From Pseudomonadota bacterium (lineage in GTDB: Bacteria > Pseudomonadota > Gammaproteobacteria > Burkholderiales > Rhodocyclaceae), in assembly GCA_008501585.1 (NCBI GenBank), contig QQUN01000054.1, positions 157,317-221,316 on the forward strand: a DNA stretch of 64,000 nucleotides, given 5' to 3'. Shown here one piece after another: positions 41,064 through 51,302 of this stretch. Both the position numbers and the translations under genes were made by a program. Every line of letters begins with the position of its first letter. The stretch's first letter is position 1. Below the pieces are notes generated by a model. The model was not told the origin of the DNA. It saw only the letters and a list, made by a program, of their open reading frames with translations, and did not search any database.

Positions 41064-42239
41064 ATGGAAATTGAATTCTGGTGGTTGCTGGCGCTGCCGC
41101 TGTTCTTTGCCTTGGGCTGGATGGCGGCGCGGATCGATATCCGGCATGTCATGAAAGAGTCGCGCAGCCTGCCGCGCTCGTACCTCAACGGACTGAATTT
41201 CCTGCTCAACGAGCAGCCCGACAAGGCGATCGACGCCTTCATCGAGGCGGTGCGCATCGATCCGGCCACGGTCGAGCTGCATTTTGCGCTCGGTAGCCTG
41301 TTTCGCCGCCGCGGCGAGACGGAGCGCGCCATCCGCATGCACCAGCATCTGGTCGATCGGGATGACCTCAACGAAGACCAGCGCCTGCAGGCGCTGGCCG
41401 AACTCGGACAGGACTACCTGAAAGCGGGGCTGCTCGATCGTGCCGAGGCGGTGTTCCTGCGCCTGCGGGATACGGCGTTGAACGATATCGCCTTGCGCGA
41501 TCTGCTGGAAATCTATCAGCAGGAGAAGGACTGGCCCAAGGCCATCGAAATTGCCAAGGCCTTGCCCGACCATGAAAGCGTCTGGTGGCGCAAGGAAATG
41601 GCCAACTTCCATTGTGAGATGGCCTCCGATGCCCTGGCCGATTCCCGCCTGGACGACGCCGACACGGCCATCCAGGCGGCACTGCGGGTCAATCCCCGCT
41701 CGGTGCGGGGCAGCCTGATCAAGGGCGATCTGTGCGCTCACCGGGGCGAGCTCGACGAGGCCATTGCGGCCTGGAAGCGCATCGAGGGGCAGGACCCGCA
41801 TTATCTCTCGCTGGCGGCCGAGCGCCTGATGAAGGCCTATGATGCCCAGGGGCGCATCGAGGACGGATTGCAGTTGCTGCGCGCCTACCTCGAGCGCCAC
41901 GCCTCGCTCGACCTGCTCGATGTCTTGTTCGATCGCACCCTGAAGATCGCGGGCTCGCTCAGTGCCTACGATCTCGTGCGCGACGAACTGCGTCGCAATC
42001 CCAGTGTGCTCGGCCTGGACAAGATGCTCGAGGCGGCCCTGGTGGCCGCCCCGACCGAGTTGCGCCCCGACATCGAGCTGGTACGCCAGCTGGTCCACAG
42101 CCACACCCGTCGCGTTGCCCGCTACCGTTGCGACGCCTGCGGTTTCAAGGCCCGCCAGTTTTACTGGCGCTGTCCGGCCTGTGGCGGTTGGGAAACGACG
42201 CCGCCGCGGCGGACCGAAGAATACGATCTGGTGCCCTGA
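41064..42239 (+). CDS. lapB: Lipopolysaccharide assembly protein B (YciM)
   Basis: 391 residues: an N-terminal membrane anchor (WWLLALPLFFALGW), TPR repeats over most of the length and a C-terminal rubredoxin-type metal site with CDACGF and CPACGGW. It recruits FtsH to degrade LpxC in relatives. Translational neighbour of lapA. Confidence 0.95.
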   Translation: MEIEFWWLLALPLFFALGWMAARIDIRHVMKESRSLPRSYLNGLNFLLNEQPDKAIDAFIEAVRIDPATVELHFALGSLFRRRGETERAIRMHQHLVDRDDLNEDQRLQALAELGQDYLKAGLLDRAEAVFLRLRDTALNDIALRDLLEIYQQEKDWPKAIEIAKALPDHESVWWRKEMANFHCEMASDALADSRLDDADTAIQAALRVNPRSVRGSLIKGDLCAHRGELDEAIAAWKRIEGQDPHYLSLAAERLMKAYDAQGRIEDGLQLLRAYLERHASLDLLDVLFDRTLKIAGSLSAYDLVRDELRRNPSVLGLDKMLEAALVAAPTELRPDIELVRQLVHSHTRRVARYRCDACGFKARQFYWRCPACGGWETTPPRRTEEYDLVP

Positions 42240-42278
42240 GCGATTTGGCGCTTGGGCACACGCAATGAGGACTGAGGG

Positions 42279-43601
42279 ATGAAAGTTACCGTCATCGGAA
42301 CAGGCTATGTCGGCCTGGTGTCGGGCGCCTGCCTGGCGGACGTGGGCAACGACGTGCTGTGTCTGGACGTCGATCCGGCCAAGATCAAGATTCTCGAGGA
42401 CGGCGGCATTCCCATCCACGAACCGGGCCTGCTCGAGATCGTGCGGCGCAACGTCGAGGCGGGCCGCCTGTCCTTTACCACCGACATCGAAAAGGCGGCC
42501 AAGTGGGGGGTGACCCAGTTCATCGCCGTCGGCACGCCGCCGGATGAGGACGGTTCGGCCGACCTCAAGTATGTGCTGGCTGCTGCGCGCAACATCGGTA
42601 AGCACATGGACGGCTACCGGGTGATCGTGGACAAATCCACCGTGCCGGTGGGTACCGCCGACAAGGTGCGCGCCGCCGTGGCCGAGGAGCTGGCCAGTCG
42701 CGGCAGCAGCATCGAGTTCAGCGTGGTGTCGAACCCCGAGTTCCTCAAGGAAGGCGCGGCGATCGAAGACTTCATGCGGCCGGACCGCATCGTGGTCGGT
42801 GCCGAGGACGCGCAGGCCATCGACCTGATGCGCCAGCTCTACGCCCCGTTCCAGCGCAATCATGACCGCCTGGTGTTCATGGACGTGCGCAGCGCCGAAA
42901 TGACCAAGTACGCGGCCAACGCCATGCTGGCGACCCGTATCAGCTTCATGAACGAACTGGCCAACCTGGCCGAGACGCTGGGCGCCGACATCGAGCTGGT
43001 GCGCCAGGGCATCGGCTCCGATCCGCGTATCGGCTGGCACTTCCTGTACGCCGGCTGCGGTTACGGCGGCTCGTGCTTCCCGAAGGATGTGAAGGCGCTG
43101 ATCCGCACGGGGAGCGAGCATGGTCACGAGCTCAAGCTGCTGACGGCCGTCGAGGCGGCCAACGAGGTTCAGAAGCATGTGCTGGTGGAGAAGATCGTGC
43201 GCCGCTTCGGCGAAGACCTCACCGGTCGCCATTTCGCCCTGTGGGGGCTGGCCTTCAAGCCCAACACCGACGACATGCGCGATGCGCCCAGCCGCGTGAT
43301 CATCCACGAGCTGTTCAAGCGTGGTGCCACCGTGGCGGCCTACGACCCGGTGGCGATGCAGGAAGCCGAGCGCATCTTTGGCGACGAGCCGCGCCTGAGC
43401 TATGCCGGCCGCCCCAAGAGCACGCTGGATAACGCCGACGCGCTGATCATCGTCACCGAGTGGAAGGAATTCCGCAGCCCCGATTTCGACGCCATCAAGT
43501 CGCGCCTCAAGCAAGCGGTGATCTTCGATGGCCGCAACATGTACGATCCGGCGCTGATCCGTGCCGAGGGCATCGAGTACTTCGGCATCGGGCGCAGCTA
43601 A
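42279..43601 (+). CDS. udg: UDP-glucose 6-dehydrogenase
   Basis: 440 residues that oxidise UDP-glucose to UDP-glucuronate with 2 [13 protein letters not shown] is the Rossmann motif, and the catalytic Cys is in [16 protein letters not shown]. It supplies sugar for exopolysaccharide or LPS, in keeping with lapAB and rfaE1 around it. It ends 1 bp before rfaE1's ATG. Confidence 0.97.
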   Translation: MKVTVIGTGYVGLVSGACLADVGNDVLCLDVDPAKIKILEDGGIPIHEPGLLEIVRRNVEAGRLSFTTDIEKAAKWGVTQFIAVGTPPDEDGSADLKYVLAAARNIGKHMDGYRVIVDKSTVPVGTADKVRAAVAEELASRGSSIEFSVVSNPEFLKEGAAIEDFMRPDRIVVGAEDAQAIDLMRQLYAPFQRNHDRLVFMDVRSAEMTKYAANAMLATRISFMNELANLAETLGADIELVRQGIGSDPRIGWHFLYAGCGYGGSCFPKDVKALIRTGSEHGHELKLLTAVEAANEVQKHVLVEKIVRRFGEDLTGRHFALWGLAFKPNTDDMRDAPSRVIIHELFKRGATVAAYDPVAMQEAERIFGDEPRLSYAGRPKSTLDNADALIIVTEWKEFRSPDFDAIKSRLKQAVIFDGRNMYDPALIRAEGIEYFGIGRS

Positions 43602-43602
43602 G

Positions 43603-44547
43603 ATGGGCGGTCGAGACCGGCTGCCGGACACCTCGGCCGCGCGCATCCTGGTGGTTGGCGATGTCATGCTGGATCGGTACTGGTTCGGCGATGTCAGCCG
43701 TATCTCGCCCGAAGCCCCGGTGCCGGTGGTACGCATGATGCGTTCGGAAGACCGCCCCGGCGGTGCGGCCAACGTGGCGCGCAACGCGTCGGCGCTCGGC
43801 GCCCAGGTGTCGCTGTTGTCGGTGGTCGGGCGTGACGAGGCGGGCGACTGCCTGGATCGTCTGCTCGCCGAATCGGCGGTCAGCGCCCACCTGTTTCGCG
43901 ATGACAGCGTGCAGACCACGCTCAAGCTGCGGGTCATCGGGCGCAGCCAGCAATTGTTGCGCATCGACTTCGAGCAGCGGCCGCATGCCGACGTGCTGGC
44001 CGCCAAGCTCGACACCTTCGGGCAGCTGCTGGCCAGCCATGACCTGGTGCTGATTTCCGACTACGACAAAGGCGCGCTCGATCATGTCGAACGAATGATC
44101 GACCTCGCCAGGGCCGCCGGCAAGCCGGTACTGGTCGATCCCAAGGGCGACGACTTCACCCGCTACAGCGGCGCCACGGTGCTGACGCCGAATCGTGGCG
44201 AGCTGCAGGGCATCGTCGGCCGCTGGCGGTCAGAAGACGATCTGGCCGAGCGGGTCGAACGCCTGCGGCAGGAGCTGGCCATCGACGCCGTCTTGCTCAC
44301 CCGTTCCGAAGACGGCATGACGCTTTTCGACAAGACCGGTGTCGCCCATGAACCGACGCGGGCACGCGAGGTCTTTGATGTATCGGGTGCGGGCGATACG
44401 GTGATCGCCACTTTCGCCGTCATGCTGGCCTGCGGACTGGCGCCGGCCGATGCCGTGCACTGGGCCAACCTGGCCGCCGGCATTGTGGTCGGCAAGCTCG
44501 GTACCGCGGTGGTCTCGCTCGATGAACTGCGCGCAAGCGCAACCTGA
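43603..44547 (+). CDS. rfaE1: D-glycero-beta-D-manno-heptose-7-phosphate kinase
   Basis: PfkB-family sugar kinase of 314 residues that makes heptose 1,7-bisphosphate for LPS core. VVGDVMLDRYWFGDVSRISPEAPVP is conserved in heptose kinases, and the catalytic Asp is in DVSGAGDTV. The adenylyltransferase half of E. coli HldE is absent, so a separate rfaE2 is expected elsewhere. Confidence 0.93.
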   Translation: MGGRDRLPDTSAARILVVGDVMLDRYWFGDVSRISPEAPVPVVRMMRSEDRPGGAANVARNASALGAQVSLLSVVGRDEAGDCLDRLLAESAVSAHLFRDDSVQTTLKLRVIGRSQQLLRIDFEQRPHADVLAAKLDTFGQLLASHDLVLISDYDKGALDHVERMIDLARAAGKPVLVDPKGDDFTRYSGATVLTPNRGELQGIVGRWRSEDDLAERVERLRQELAIDAVLLTRSEDGMTLFDKTGVAHEPTRAREVFDVSGAGDTVIATFAVMLACGLAPADAVHWANLAAGIVVGKLGTAVVSLDELRASAT

Positions 44548-44570
44548 TCAACGCTACACGGGACAAACGG

Positions 44571-45461
44571 ATGCCATTCAAAACCCTTGAAGACTATGTC
44601 GGCGACACACCGCTGGTGCGGCTCAAGCGGATCAACGCCGGCAACGGCAACGTGATCCTCGCCAAACTCGAGGGCAACAACCCGGCAGGGTCGGTCAAGG
44701 ACCGGCCTGCGCTGTCGATGATCCTCCGCGCCGAAGCGGCCGGCCGCATCCGGCCAGGTGACACCCTGATCGAGGCCACCAGTGGCAACACCGGCATTGC
44801 GCTGGCCATGGCGGCGGCGATCCGCGGTTACCGCATGATCCTCGTCATGCCTGAAAACCAGAGTGTCGAGCGCCGCCAGACCATGCGCGCCTTTGGCGCC
44901 GAGCTGATTCTCACGCCCAAGGCCGGCGGCATGGAGGTGGCGCGCGACATGGCCACGCGCATGCGCGACGAGGGCCAGGGCGTGATCCTCGACCAGTTCG
45001 GCAATCCGGACAATCCGGTGGCGCACTACGAGGGTACCGGCCCCGAACTGTGGCGCCAGACCGAGGGGCGCATCACCCATTTCGTCAGCTCCATGGGCAC
45101 GACCGGCACCATCATGGGCACCTCGCGCTATCTCAAGGAGCAGAACCCGGCGATCCAGATCGTTGGCTGCGAGCCTGCCGAAGGGGCGCAGATTCCGGGT
45201 ATCCGCAAGTGGCCCGAAGCCTATCTGCCGACCATCTACGATCCGTCGCGCGTGGACCGCATCGAGCCGGTCACCCAGGCCGATGCCGAGGACATGACGC
45301 GCCGCCTCGCCCGCGAGGAGGGAATCTTCGCCGGTATCTCGTCCGGCGGCGCCATGCACGTGGCGCTGCGTGTCGCGGCGCAGGTCAGCGATGCGGTGAT
45401 CGTCAGCATCGTGTGCGACCGCGGTGACCGCTATCTGTCGACGGGTGTGTTCCCCGCCTGA
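44571..45461 (+). CDS. cysM: Cysteine synthase B
   Basis: PLP enzyme of 296 residues that makes cysteine from O-acetylserine and sulfide or thiosulfate. The PLP Lys is in NPAGSVKDRPALSM, TSGNTGIALA binds substrate, and the phosphate loop is GTTGTIMG. The CysM-type short length is intact. It ends 25 bp before ydbH. Confidence 0.95.
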   Translation: MPFKTLEDYVGDTPLVRLKRINAGNGNVILAKLEGNNPAGSVKDRPALSMILRAEAAGRIRPGDTLIEATSGNTGIALAMAAAIRGYRMILVMPENQSVERRQTMRAFGAELILTPKAGGMEVARDMATRMRDEGQGVILDQFGNPDNPVAHYEGTGPELWRQTEGRITHFVSSMGTTGTIMGTSRYLKEQNPAIQIVGCEPAEGAQIPGIRKWPEAYLPTIYDPSRVDRIEPVTQADAEDMTRRLAREEGIFAGISSGGAMHVALRVAAQVSDAVIVSIVCDRGDRYLSTGVFPA

Positions 45462-45486
45462 TCGCTCGCCCCGCCGATGCCCGCGG

Positions 45487-47439
45487 ATGACGTGGGCGCT
45501 GGCGGTCATCCTGCTCTGGCCGTCCATGCTCTGGGCGAGCCTGCAACTCGACGTGGGGCGCCTCCAGCTCGCGGGCCTGTCCGCCCAAGGGACCGTGCTC
45601 TTCCTGGATGGCCAGGCCGGCTGGTTGCGCATCGCCACCCTCGAGGTGGCGGGGCGACAGTGGCGCGGTGTTCGCCTGGACTGCCCACGGCTGCGCCTGA
45701 ATGACGGGCGTGTCGATTGCCGGGACGCCAGCATCGCCGGCGTTCCCGAGTTGGCCGACGCCCGCCTGGAGCTGGCATTTTCCACCACGACACGTACCGC
45801 AAACGTGACCGTCCGGTTCGCTGGCGGTGGGCGCGTGGTCGTTGCGCTCGGCCCCGGCGAGGCGATCAAGGCCGATCTTGCGCAGCTCCCGCTGGCCCTC
45901 GCCGCACGGCTGCTGCCTGATCTGGCGCGGTGGCAGGCACTGGGGACGGTGAGCGGGCGGGTGCGCCTGGCCGGCGCGCGTCTGGATGCCGAGCTGCACC
46001 TGGCGGGTGGCGGGTTTGCCGACGCCGCCGGTACCCATGCCGCCGAAGCCTTGGTCGGGCAACTGCAGCTTGGCGCCACGCGGCGCGATGGTGCTTGGCG
46101 CTGGCAGGCCGAGCTGGCGTGGACCGCCGGTGGGGTGTTCTGGGATCCGGTCTTTGTTCCGCCCGGCGTGTCGCTGCAGGCCAATGGCGTGCTCGATACG
46201 CGCCAGCTTAGCGTCGATGCGTTGCGCCTCCAGGCCCCCGGTGTCGATGCCGTCACCGGCCGGGCGGTGATCGACAGGGCCGGGCCGCGCTTGATGGAGG
46301 CCGACATGTCGGTGCACCGTGCCGACCTGGCGGTGATGGTGCCGCAGTTTGCGCTGCCCATGCTGGCGCCGGCGCAGGCCGAGCGCTGGCAGGTGGCCGG
46401 TTGGGCCGATGCCACGGTTCAGTGGCGCGACGGCCGTTTGCAGGCGGCCGAACTGACGCTCGATCAGGCAGGGTTTGCCTATCTCGGCCAGCGTTTTCGC
46501 GTGGGGCCGCTGTCCGGACGCCTGCCCTGGCATCGGGCCGATGCGCGGGCCGGGCGGCTGGCGGTTGACGGGCTGCATTGGCAGAAGCTGGATTTCCAGC
46601 CGTTCGCGCTGGAGGTGGCGGTCGATCAGGGTGTGGTGTCGATCCGCCCGGCGCGACTGCCCGTGCTCGACGGCGCCATCATCATCGACACGCTGACACT
46701 GGCGCGGACCGATACGGACTGGCGTGGCGAGGGCAGTTTTTTCATGGAGCCGGTGTCGATGCGTGCGCTGACCCGCGCGCTGGATCTGCCGGAAATGGCC
46801 GGGACCTTGTCGGCGTCCATGCCAGGCCTGGTGGTCACGCCGCAACGGATCGGGCTCGATGGCGCGCTGATCCTGGCGGTGTTCGACGGCTATGTCCAGG
46901 CCACCGGGCTGGAGGTGGTCGAGCCGTTCGGCCTGCTGCCGCGCCTGCGCGCCAATGTGGTGGCGGAGCACCTCGATCTGGCCCAGCTGACCGAGACCTT
47001 CTCGTTCGGCGCGGTCAGCGGTTTCATCGATCTGAGCCTCGCCGACCTGCAGATGGCGGCCTGGCGGCCGTTGCGTTTCGAGGCGACGGTGCGCAGCACG
47101 CCGGGCGACTACCCCCGCCGGATCAGCCAGCGCGCGGTAGAACATATCACCGCACTCGGCGGTGCCAGTGCCAGCGCAGCCATCCAGCGCAGCTTTCTGC
47201 AGTTCTTCAACGACTTTGGCTACCGGGAAATCGGCCTGGCCTGCCGGCTGGTACGCGGCGTATGCCACATGCAAGGCCTCGAGGGCGGCGGTGCCCAGTC
47301 CGCGCCCTTTACCATCGTGCGCGGGGGCGGCATCCCGGCGCTGAACGTCATCGGCTACAATCGGCGCGTGGATTGGGAAGAACTGATCGCGCGCATCAAG
47401 GCGGCCGTCGCCAGCGATGCGGCGCCGGTCATCAAGTGA
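45487..47439 (+). CDS. ydbH: YdbH-family AsmA-like envelope protein
   Basis: 650 residues with an N-terminal signal-anchor (about 1-17) and long beta-rich repeats, with a C terminus ending near NVIGYNRRVDWEEL. The next two genes are YnbE- and YdbL-like, the operon that in E. coli encodes a periplasm-spanning lipid transporter of the AsmA/TamB group with its lipoprotein partner. It is shorter than E. coli YdbH (about 880). The start at 45487 is the first ATG giving the anchor. Identification rests mainly on operon context. Confidence 0.72.
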   Translation: MTWALAVILLWPSMLWASLQLDVGRLQLAGLSAQGTVLFLDGQAGWLRIATLEVAGRQWRGVRLDCPRLRLNDGRVDCRDASIAGVPELADARLELAFSTTTRTANVTVRFAGGGRVVVALGPGEAIKADLAQLPLALAARLLPDLARWQALGTVSGRVRLAGARLDAELHLAGGGFADAAGTHAAEALVGQLQLGATRRDGAWRWQAELAWTAGGVFWDPVFVPPGVSLQANGVLDTRQLSVDALRLQAPGVDAVTGRAVIDRAGPRLMEADMSVHRADLAVMVPQFALPMLAPAQAERWQVAGWADATVQWRDGRLQAAELTLDQAGFAYLGQRFRVGPLSGRLPWHRADARAGRLAVDGLHWQKLDFQPFALEVAVDQGVVSIRPARLPVLDGAIIIDTLTLARTDTDWRGEGSFFMEPVSMRALTRALDLPEMAGTLSASMPGLVVTPQRIGLDGALILAVFDGYVQATGLEVVEPFGLLPRLRANVVAEHLDLAQLTETFSFGAVSGFIDLSLADLQMAAWRPLRFEATVRSTPGDYPRRISQRAVEHITALGGASASAAIQRSFLQFFNDFGYREIGLACRLVRGVCHMQGLEGGGAQSAPFTIVRGGGIPALNVIGYNRRVDWEELIARIKAAVASDAAPVIK

Positions 47440-47447
47440 GGACAGGA

Positions 47448-47627
47448 ATGAAACGGGTATCGACGCGTGCCGCGTTGATCGCGCTCAGCCTCGCCATCAG
47501 CGGCTGTGTGACGATCAATATCTATTTTCCGGCCGCCGCGGCAGAGAAGGCCGCCGACCGGATCATTGACGAAGTCTGGCAACTCAAGCCCGACGCCGCG
47601 ACCAAGGAAGGGGAGCGCAGCCGATGA
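47448..47627 (+). CDS. ynbE: YnbE-like lipoprotein
   Basis: 59-residue lipoprotein: signal MKRVSTRAALIALSLAISGC with lipobox ISGC (Cys20), then VTINIYFPAAAAEKAADRIID, the YnbE family core. It is the outer-membrane partner of YdbH in E. coli. An AGGA site precedes the ATG; it overlaps ydbL by 4 bp. Confidence 0.85.
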   Translation: MKRVSTRAALIALSLAISGCVTINIYFPAAAAEKAADRIIDEVWQLKPDAATKEGERSR

Positions 47628-48037
47628 ACATTCAATGGAAAGCCGCGCTGGTCGTTGCCCTGCTCAGCGCGACGCTGGCACAGGCCCAGAGCAATCTCGA
47701 GGTCAATACGCCGGCGATCTCTGCCGTCAAGTCATCCATGGCCCAGCGCCATGCCCAACTGGCGCCGCTCTATGCCTCGGGTGCCGTGGGCCTGAAGGCT
47801 GACGGCTCGCTGGCCATTCACGATGCCAATGCCGTACCGCTGGCCCAGCGTGGCAAGCTCAATGCGCTGGTGGCCGCCGAGAACAACGACCGTAGCGCGC
47901 TGTATCGCGAAATCGCCGCCGCCAACGGACACCCCGAATGGGCGGATGATATCCGTCGCACCTTTGCCCAGCGCTGGATCGACAAGGCGCCCGCCGGCTG
48001 GTGGGTGGAAAGCCATGGCGGCTGGGCCCGCAAGTGA
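47624..48037 (+). CDS. ydbL: YdbL-family periplasmic protein (DUF1318)
   Basis: 137 residues with a cleaved signal peptide (about 1-21, AQA-QS). DUF1318-type core with PLYASGAVGLKADGSLAIHD and WWVESHGGW. Third gene of the ydbH-ynbE-ydbL operon; in E. coli it moderates the YdbH-YnbE complex. It overlaps the exonuclease gene by 4 bp. Confidence 0.85.
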   Translation: MNIQWKAALVVALLSATLAQAQSNLEVNTPAISAVKSSMAQRHAQLAPLYASGAVGLKADGSLAIHDANAVPLAQRGKLNALVAAENNDRSALYREIAAANGHPEWADDIRRTFAQRWIDKAPAGWWVESHGGWARK

Positions 48038-48825
48038 GTGCGGTCCTCATCTTCGACATCGAGACGATCCCCGATGTGGCGGGCCTGCGTCGCCTGCATG
48101 AGCTTCCCGACGATCTGGCCGACGATGAGGTGGCCGAGCTGGCCATGCAGCAGCGCCGCGCCCAGACGGGCAATGATTTCCTGCCGCACTACCTGCAGCG
48201 TGTCGTCACCATTTCCTGCGTTTTCCGTGACGCGGCGCAGTTCAAGGTGTTCTCGTTGTCCGAACCCGACTCGGACGAGGCGGGCATCATCCAGCGCTTC
48301 TTCGATGGCATCGAGCGCTTCACGCCACAAATCGTTTCATGGAACGGTGGCGGCTTCGATCTGCCGGTGCTTCACTACCGGGGCCTGCTGCACGGCGTCA
48401 GCGCGCCGCGCTATTGGGAGATGGGGGAGGGCGACGCGCGGGATGCGCGCGACTTCAAATGGAACAACTACATCAGCCGCTACCACAGCCGGCATCTTGA
48501 CCTGATGGATTTGCTGGCGCTGTATCAGCCGCGCGCCAATGCGCCGCTGGACGTGCTGGCCAAGCTGATGGGTTTCCCCGGCAAGCTCGGCATGGATGGT
48601 TCGGCGGTGTGGGGTGCCTACCAGGCCGGGCGGATTGCCGAGATCCGCGACTACTGCGAAACCGATGTGGTCAATACCTACCTGGTCTACCTGCGCTTCC
48701 AGCGCATGCGTGGCGTGATGCTGGCCGAGGAATACGAGGCCGAACTGGCGGTGGTTCGCAACACGCTCAAGTCGATCGGCGCGGCGCATTGGGAAGCCTT
48801 CCTCGCGCAGTGGCCCGAATCATGA
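48034..48825 (+). CDS. PolB-like DEDDy 3'-5' exonuclease
   Basis: 263 residues: Exo I IFDIETIPD, Exo II SWNGGGFDLPVLHYR, Exo III YCETDVVNTYLVYLR, matching the predicted 3'-5' exonuclease family related to PolB proofreading domains, without a polymerase domain. The GTG at 48034 overlaps the ydbL stop. The biological substrate is unknown. Confidence 0.85.
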   Translation: MSAVLIFDIETIPDVAGLRRLHELPDDLADDEVAELAMQQRRAQTGNDFLPHYLQRVVTISCVFRDAAQFKVFSLSEPDSDEAGIIQRFFDGIERFTPQIVSWNGGGFDLPVLHYRGLLHGVSAPRYWEMGEGDARDARDFKWNNYISRYHSRHLDLMDLLALYQPRANAPLDVLAKLMGFPGKLGMDGSAVWGAYQAGRIAEIRDYCETDVVNTYLVYLRFQRMRGVMLAEEYEAELAVVRNTLKSIGAAHWEAFLAQWPES

Positions 48826-48850
48826 GTCTGAAACAGGAGCACGAAAGACG

Positions 48851-49093
48851 ATGGGTATCATCTGGACGATCTTGATCGGTCTGCTGGTGGGGGTGCTGGC
48901 AAAGTTCATCCACCCGGGCAAAGAGAACCTCGGGCTGGTGATGACGGCGCTGCTGGGCATCGCCGGTTCCATGGTGGCAAGCTTCGGCGGACAACTGCTG
49001 GGCATCTACCGCGCGGGGCAGGGGGCCGGCTTTTTGGGGGCGGTGATCGGGGCGGTACTGATTTTATTTATCTACACGCGAATTAAACGCTAA
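48851..49093 (+). CDS. GlsB/YeaQ/YmgE-family membrane protein
   Basis: 80 residues with three hydrophobic segments (about 2-18, 28-48, 58-76) and the family motif GLLVGVLAKFIHPGKENLG. Small stress-associated inner-membrane family of unclear function. A GGAG site precedes the ATG. Confidence 0.85.
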   Translation: MGIIWTILIGLLVGVLAKFIHPGKENLGLVMTALLGIAGSMVASFGGQLLGIYRAGQGAGFLGAVIGAVLILFIYTRIKR

Positions 49094-49099
49094 AAGTAT

Positions 49100-49127
49100 T
49101 TGACAGGTGTTCGGGTTCGGCTATAAT
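49100..49127 (+). promoter_or_regulatory. Consensus sigma-70 promoter of tRNA-Val
   Basis: TTGACA at 49100-49105 and TATAAT at 49122-49127 with a 16-bp spacer, both perfect hexamers, 12 bp before the tRNA. Confidence 0.85.
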
Positions 49128-49138
49128 TCGGCCTCCTT

Positions 49139-49215
49139 AGGCGCGTAGCTCAGCTGGTTAGAGCACCACCTTGACATGGTGGGGGTCGTTGGTTCGAGTC
49201 CAATCGCGCCTACCA
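49139..49215 (+). tRNA. tRNA-Val (GAC)
   Basis: 77 nt with CCA encoded. Acceptor AGGCGCG/CGCGCCT, anticodon arm CCACC-TTGACAT-GGTGG with GAC, T-arm GGTTCGAGTCC. It fits a complete cloverleaf. Confidence 0.96.
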
Positions 49216-49307
49216 AACACTAAGGAGCGCAGTGTCGTGATTTTCCGAACTTGCACCGGTTGCAGCAACTGACCAGGTCGGGTTCCACGACGTTTGCGTT
49301 GCGAACG

Positions 49308-49340
49308 AAAAAAGTGCGGCTCAGACCGCACTTTTTTTTT
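49308..49340 (+). terminator. Terminator between tRNA-Val and thrS
   Basis: AAAAAGTGCGG-CTCAGA-CCGCACTTTTT with further T. It ends 19 bp before thrS, so besides ending the tRNA transcript it could be a thrS attenuator. Confidence 0.85.
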
Positions 49341-49358
49341 GCCCTAAAGGATTGAGTC

Positions 49359-51275
49359 ATGCCGAACATCACGCTTCCCGACGGTTCCGTTCGAAGTTAC
49401 GAACAGCCGGTGACGGTGCTGGACGTCGCAGCGTCGATTGGTGAAGGTCTGGCACGCGCTGCGCTGGCGGGCAAGGTCAATGGCGAGGTGGTCGATGTCT
49501 CCCACCGCATGGACGCGGACAGTGCGCTGAGCATCATCACCGCCAAGGATCCGGACGGGCTGGAAGTCATCCGCCACTCGACCGCGCACTTGCTGGCCTA
49601 TGCCGTCAAGGAGCTGTATCCGGAAGCGCAGGTGACGATCGGGCCGGTGATCGAAAACGGCTTCTACTATGACTTTTCCTATGCCCGCCCGTTTACGCCC
49701 GACGATCTGACCAAGATCGAGGCGCGCATGCGCGAGCTGGCCAAAAAGGACTTCCCGGTGGTGCGTGAAGTCTGGCAGCGTGACGAGGCGGTGGCCTTCT
49801 TCAAGTCGATCGGCGAGCACTACAAGGCCGAGATCATCGCGTCGATTCCGCAGGACCAGGATGTGTCGCTGTACCGCGAGGGCGACTTCGTCGACCTGTG
49901 CCGCGGCCCCCATGTGCCGTCCACCGGCAAGCTGAAGGTCTTCAAGCTCATGAAGGTGGCCGGCGCCTACTGGCGCGGCGACTCGAAGAACGAGATGCTG
50001 CAGCGGATCTACGGTACCGCCTGGGCCAGCAAGGACGATCAGGCCAACTACCTGCACCTGCTCGAAGAAGCCGAGAAGCGCGACCACCGCAAGATTGGCA
50101 AGCAGCTCGATCTCTTCCACCTGCAGGACGAGGCGCCGGGCATGGTCTTCTGGCATCCGGCCGGCTGGACGCTGTGGCAGCAGGTCGAGCAGTACATGCG
50201 CAACACGCTGAACGAGGCCGGCTACAAGGAAGTGAAGACGCCCTTGATGATGGATCGCTCGTTGTGGGAGCGCTCGGGGCACTGGGAAAACTATCGCGAG
50301 AACATGTTCACCACGGAGTCGGAAAAGCGCGACTACGCGGTCAAGCCGATGAACTGTCCGGGCCATGTCGAGATCTTCAATCACGGCCTGCACTCGTATC
50401 GTGACCTGCCGCTGCGCCTGGCCGAGTTCGGCTCCTGCCACCGCAACGAGCCGTCCGGGGCGCTGCATGGCCTGATGCGGGTGCGCGGCTTCGTGCAGGA
50501 CGATGCGCATATTTTCTGTACCGAAGACCAGGTGGTTTCCGAGGTGCGCGACTTCAATGAGTTGCTGATGCGCGTGTATCGCGACTTCGGCTTCACGGAA
50601 GTGGACGTCAAGCTGTCGCTGCGCCCGGAAAAGCGGGCGGGTTCCGATGCGGTCTGGGACAAGGCCGAGGCCGGGTTGCGCGAAGCGCTGGCCTCCTCGG
50701 GTGTGAGCTGGGAAGAACTCGAAGGCGAGGGGGCTTTCTATGGTCCGAAGATCGAGTATCACATCAAGGACGCGCTGGGCCGCTCCTGGCAATGCGGCAC
50801 CATGCAGCTCGATTTCGTGCTGCCCGAACGCCTCGATGCCGAGTATGTGACCGAAGGCAACAGCCGTGCGCGCCCGGTCATGCTGCATCGCGCCATCCTC
50901 GGATCGCTGGAGCGCTTCATCGGCATCCTGATCGAAAACCATGCCGGGCACTTCCCGTTCTGGCTGGCGCCGGTCCAGGCCGTGGTGATGAACATTTCCG
51001 ATCCGCAGGCCGACTATGTGAAATCCGTGACCAGCCAGCTCCAGAAGGCGGGTTTTCGGGTGGTTTCGGATTTGCGGAACGAGAAAATTACATATAAAAT
51101 CCGCGAACATAGCGTACGCCGACTGCCGTACCAGCTTGTCATCGGTGACAAGGAAAAAGCGGCGGGTCTGGTTGCCGTGCGTGCCCGGGGCGGTCAAGAC
51201 CTGGGTCAAATGTCCCTCGATTCGTTGATCGAGCGTTGGCAGCGGGAAGTTTCCACGCGCGCCGGCATGGATTGA
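49359..51275 (+). CDS. thrS: Threonyl-tRNA synthetase
   Basis: Class II synthetase, 638 residues. TGS domain 1-60, editing domain with [10 protein letters not shown], catalytic core with the zinc Cys in [10 protein letters not shown], and anticodon-binding C terminus. First gene of the thrS-infC-rpmI-rplT cluster. Confidence 0.98.
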   Translation: MPNITLPDGSVRSYEQPVTVLDVAASIGEGLARAALAGKVNGEVVDVSHRMDADSALSIITAKDPDGLEVIRHSTAHLLAYAVKELYPEAQVTIGPVIENGFYYDFSYARPFTPDDLTKIEARMRELAKKDFPVVREVWQRDEAVAFFKSIGEHYKAEIIASIPQDQDVSLYREGDFVDLCRGPHVPSTGKLKVFKLMKVAGAYWRGDSKNEMLQRIYGTAWASKDDQANYLHLLEEAEKRDHRKIGKQLDLFHLQDEAPGMVFWHPAGWTLWQQVEQYMRNTLNEAGYKEVKTPLMMDRSLWERSGHWENYRENMFTTESEKRDYAVKPMNCPGHVEIFNHGLHSYRDLPLRLAEFGSCHRNEPSGALHGLMRVRGFVQDDAHIFCTEDQVVSEVRDFNELLMRVYRDFGFTEVDVKLSLRPEKRAGSDAVWDKAEAGLREALASSGVSWEELEGEGAFYGPKIEYHIKDALGRSWQCGTMQLDFVLPERLDAEYVTEGNSRARPVMLHRAILGSLERFIGILIENHAGHFPFWLAPVQAVVMNISDPQADYVKSVTSQLQKAGFRVVSDLRNEKITYKIREHSVRRLPYQLVIGDKEKAAGLVAVRARGGQDLGQMSLDSLIERWQREVSTRAGMD

Positions 51276-51302
51276 TATTGTTCGAATTTGGAGAGTTGAA
51301 CC

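Noticed and set aside
40941..44015. 1024-codon antisense frame over lapB-udg-rfaE1
   Set aside because: Shadow frame; the plus-strand genes carry intact catalytic motifs.
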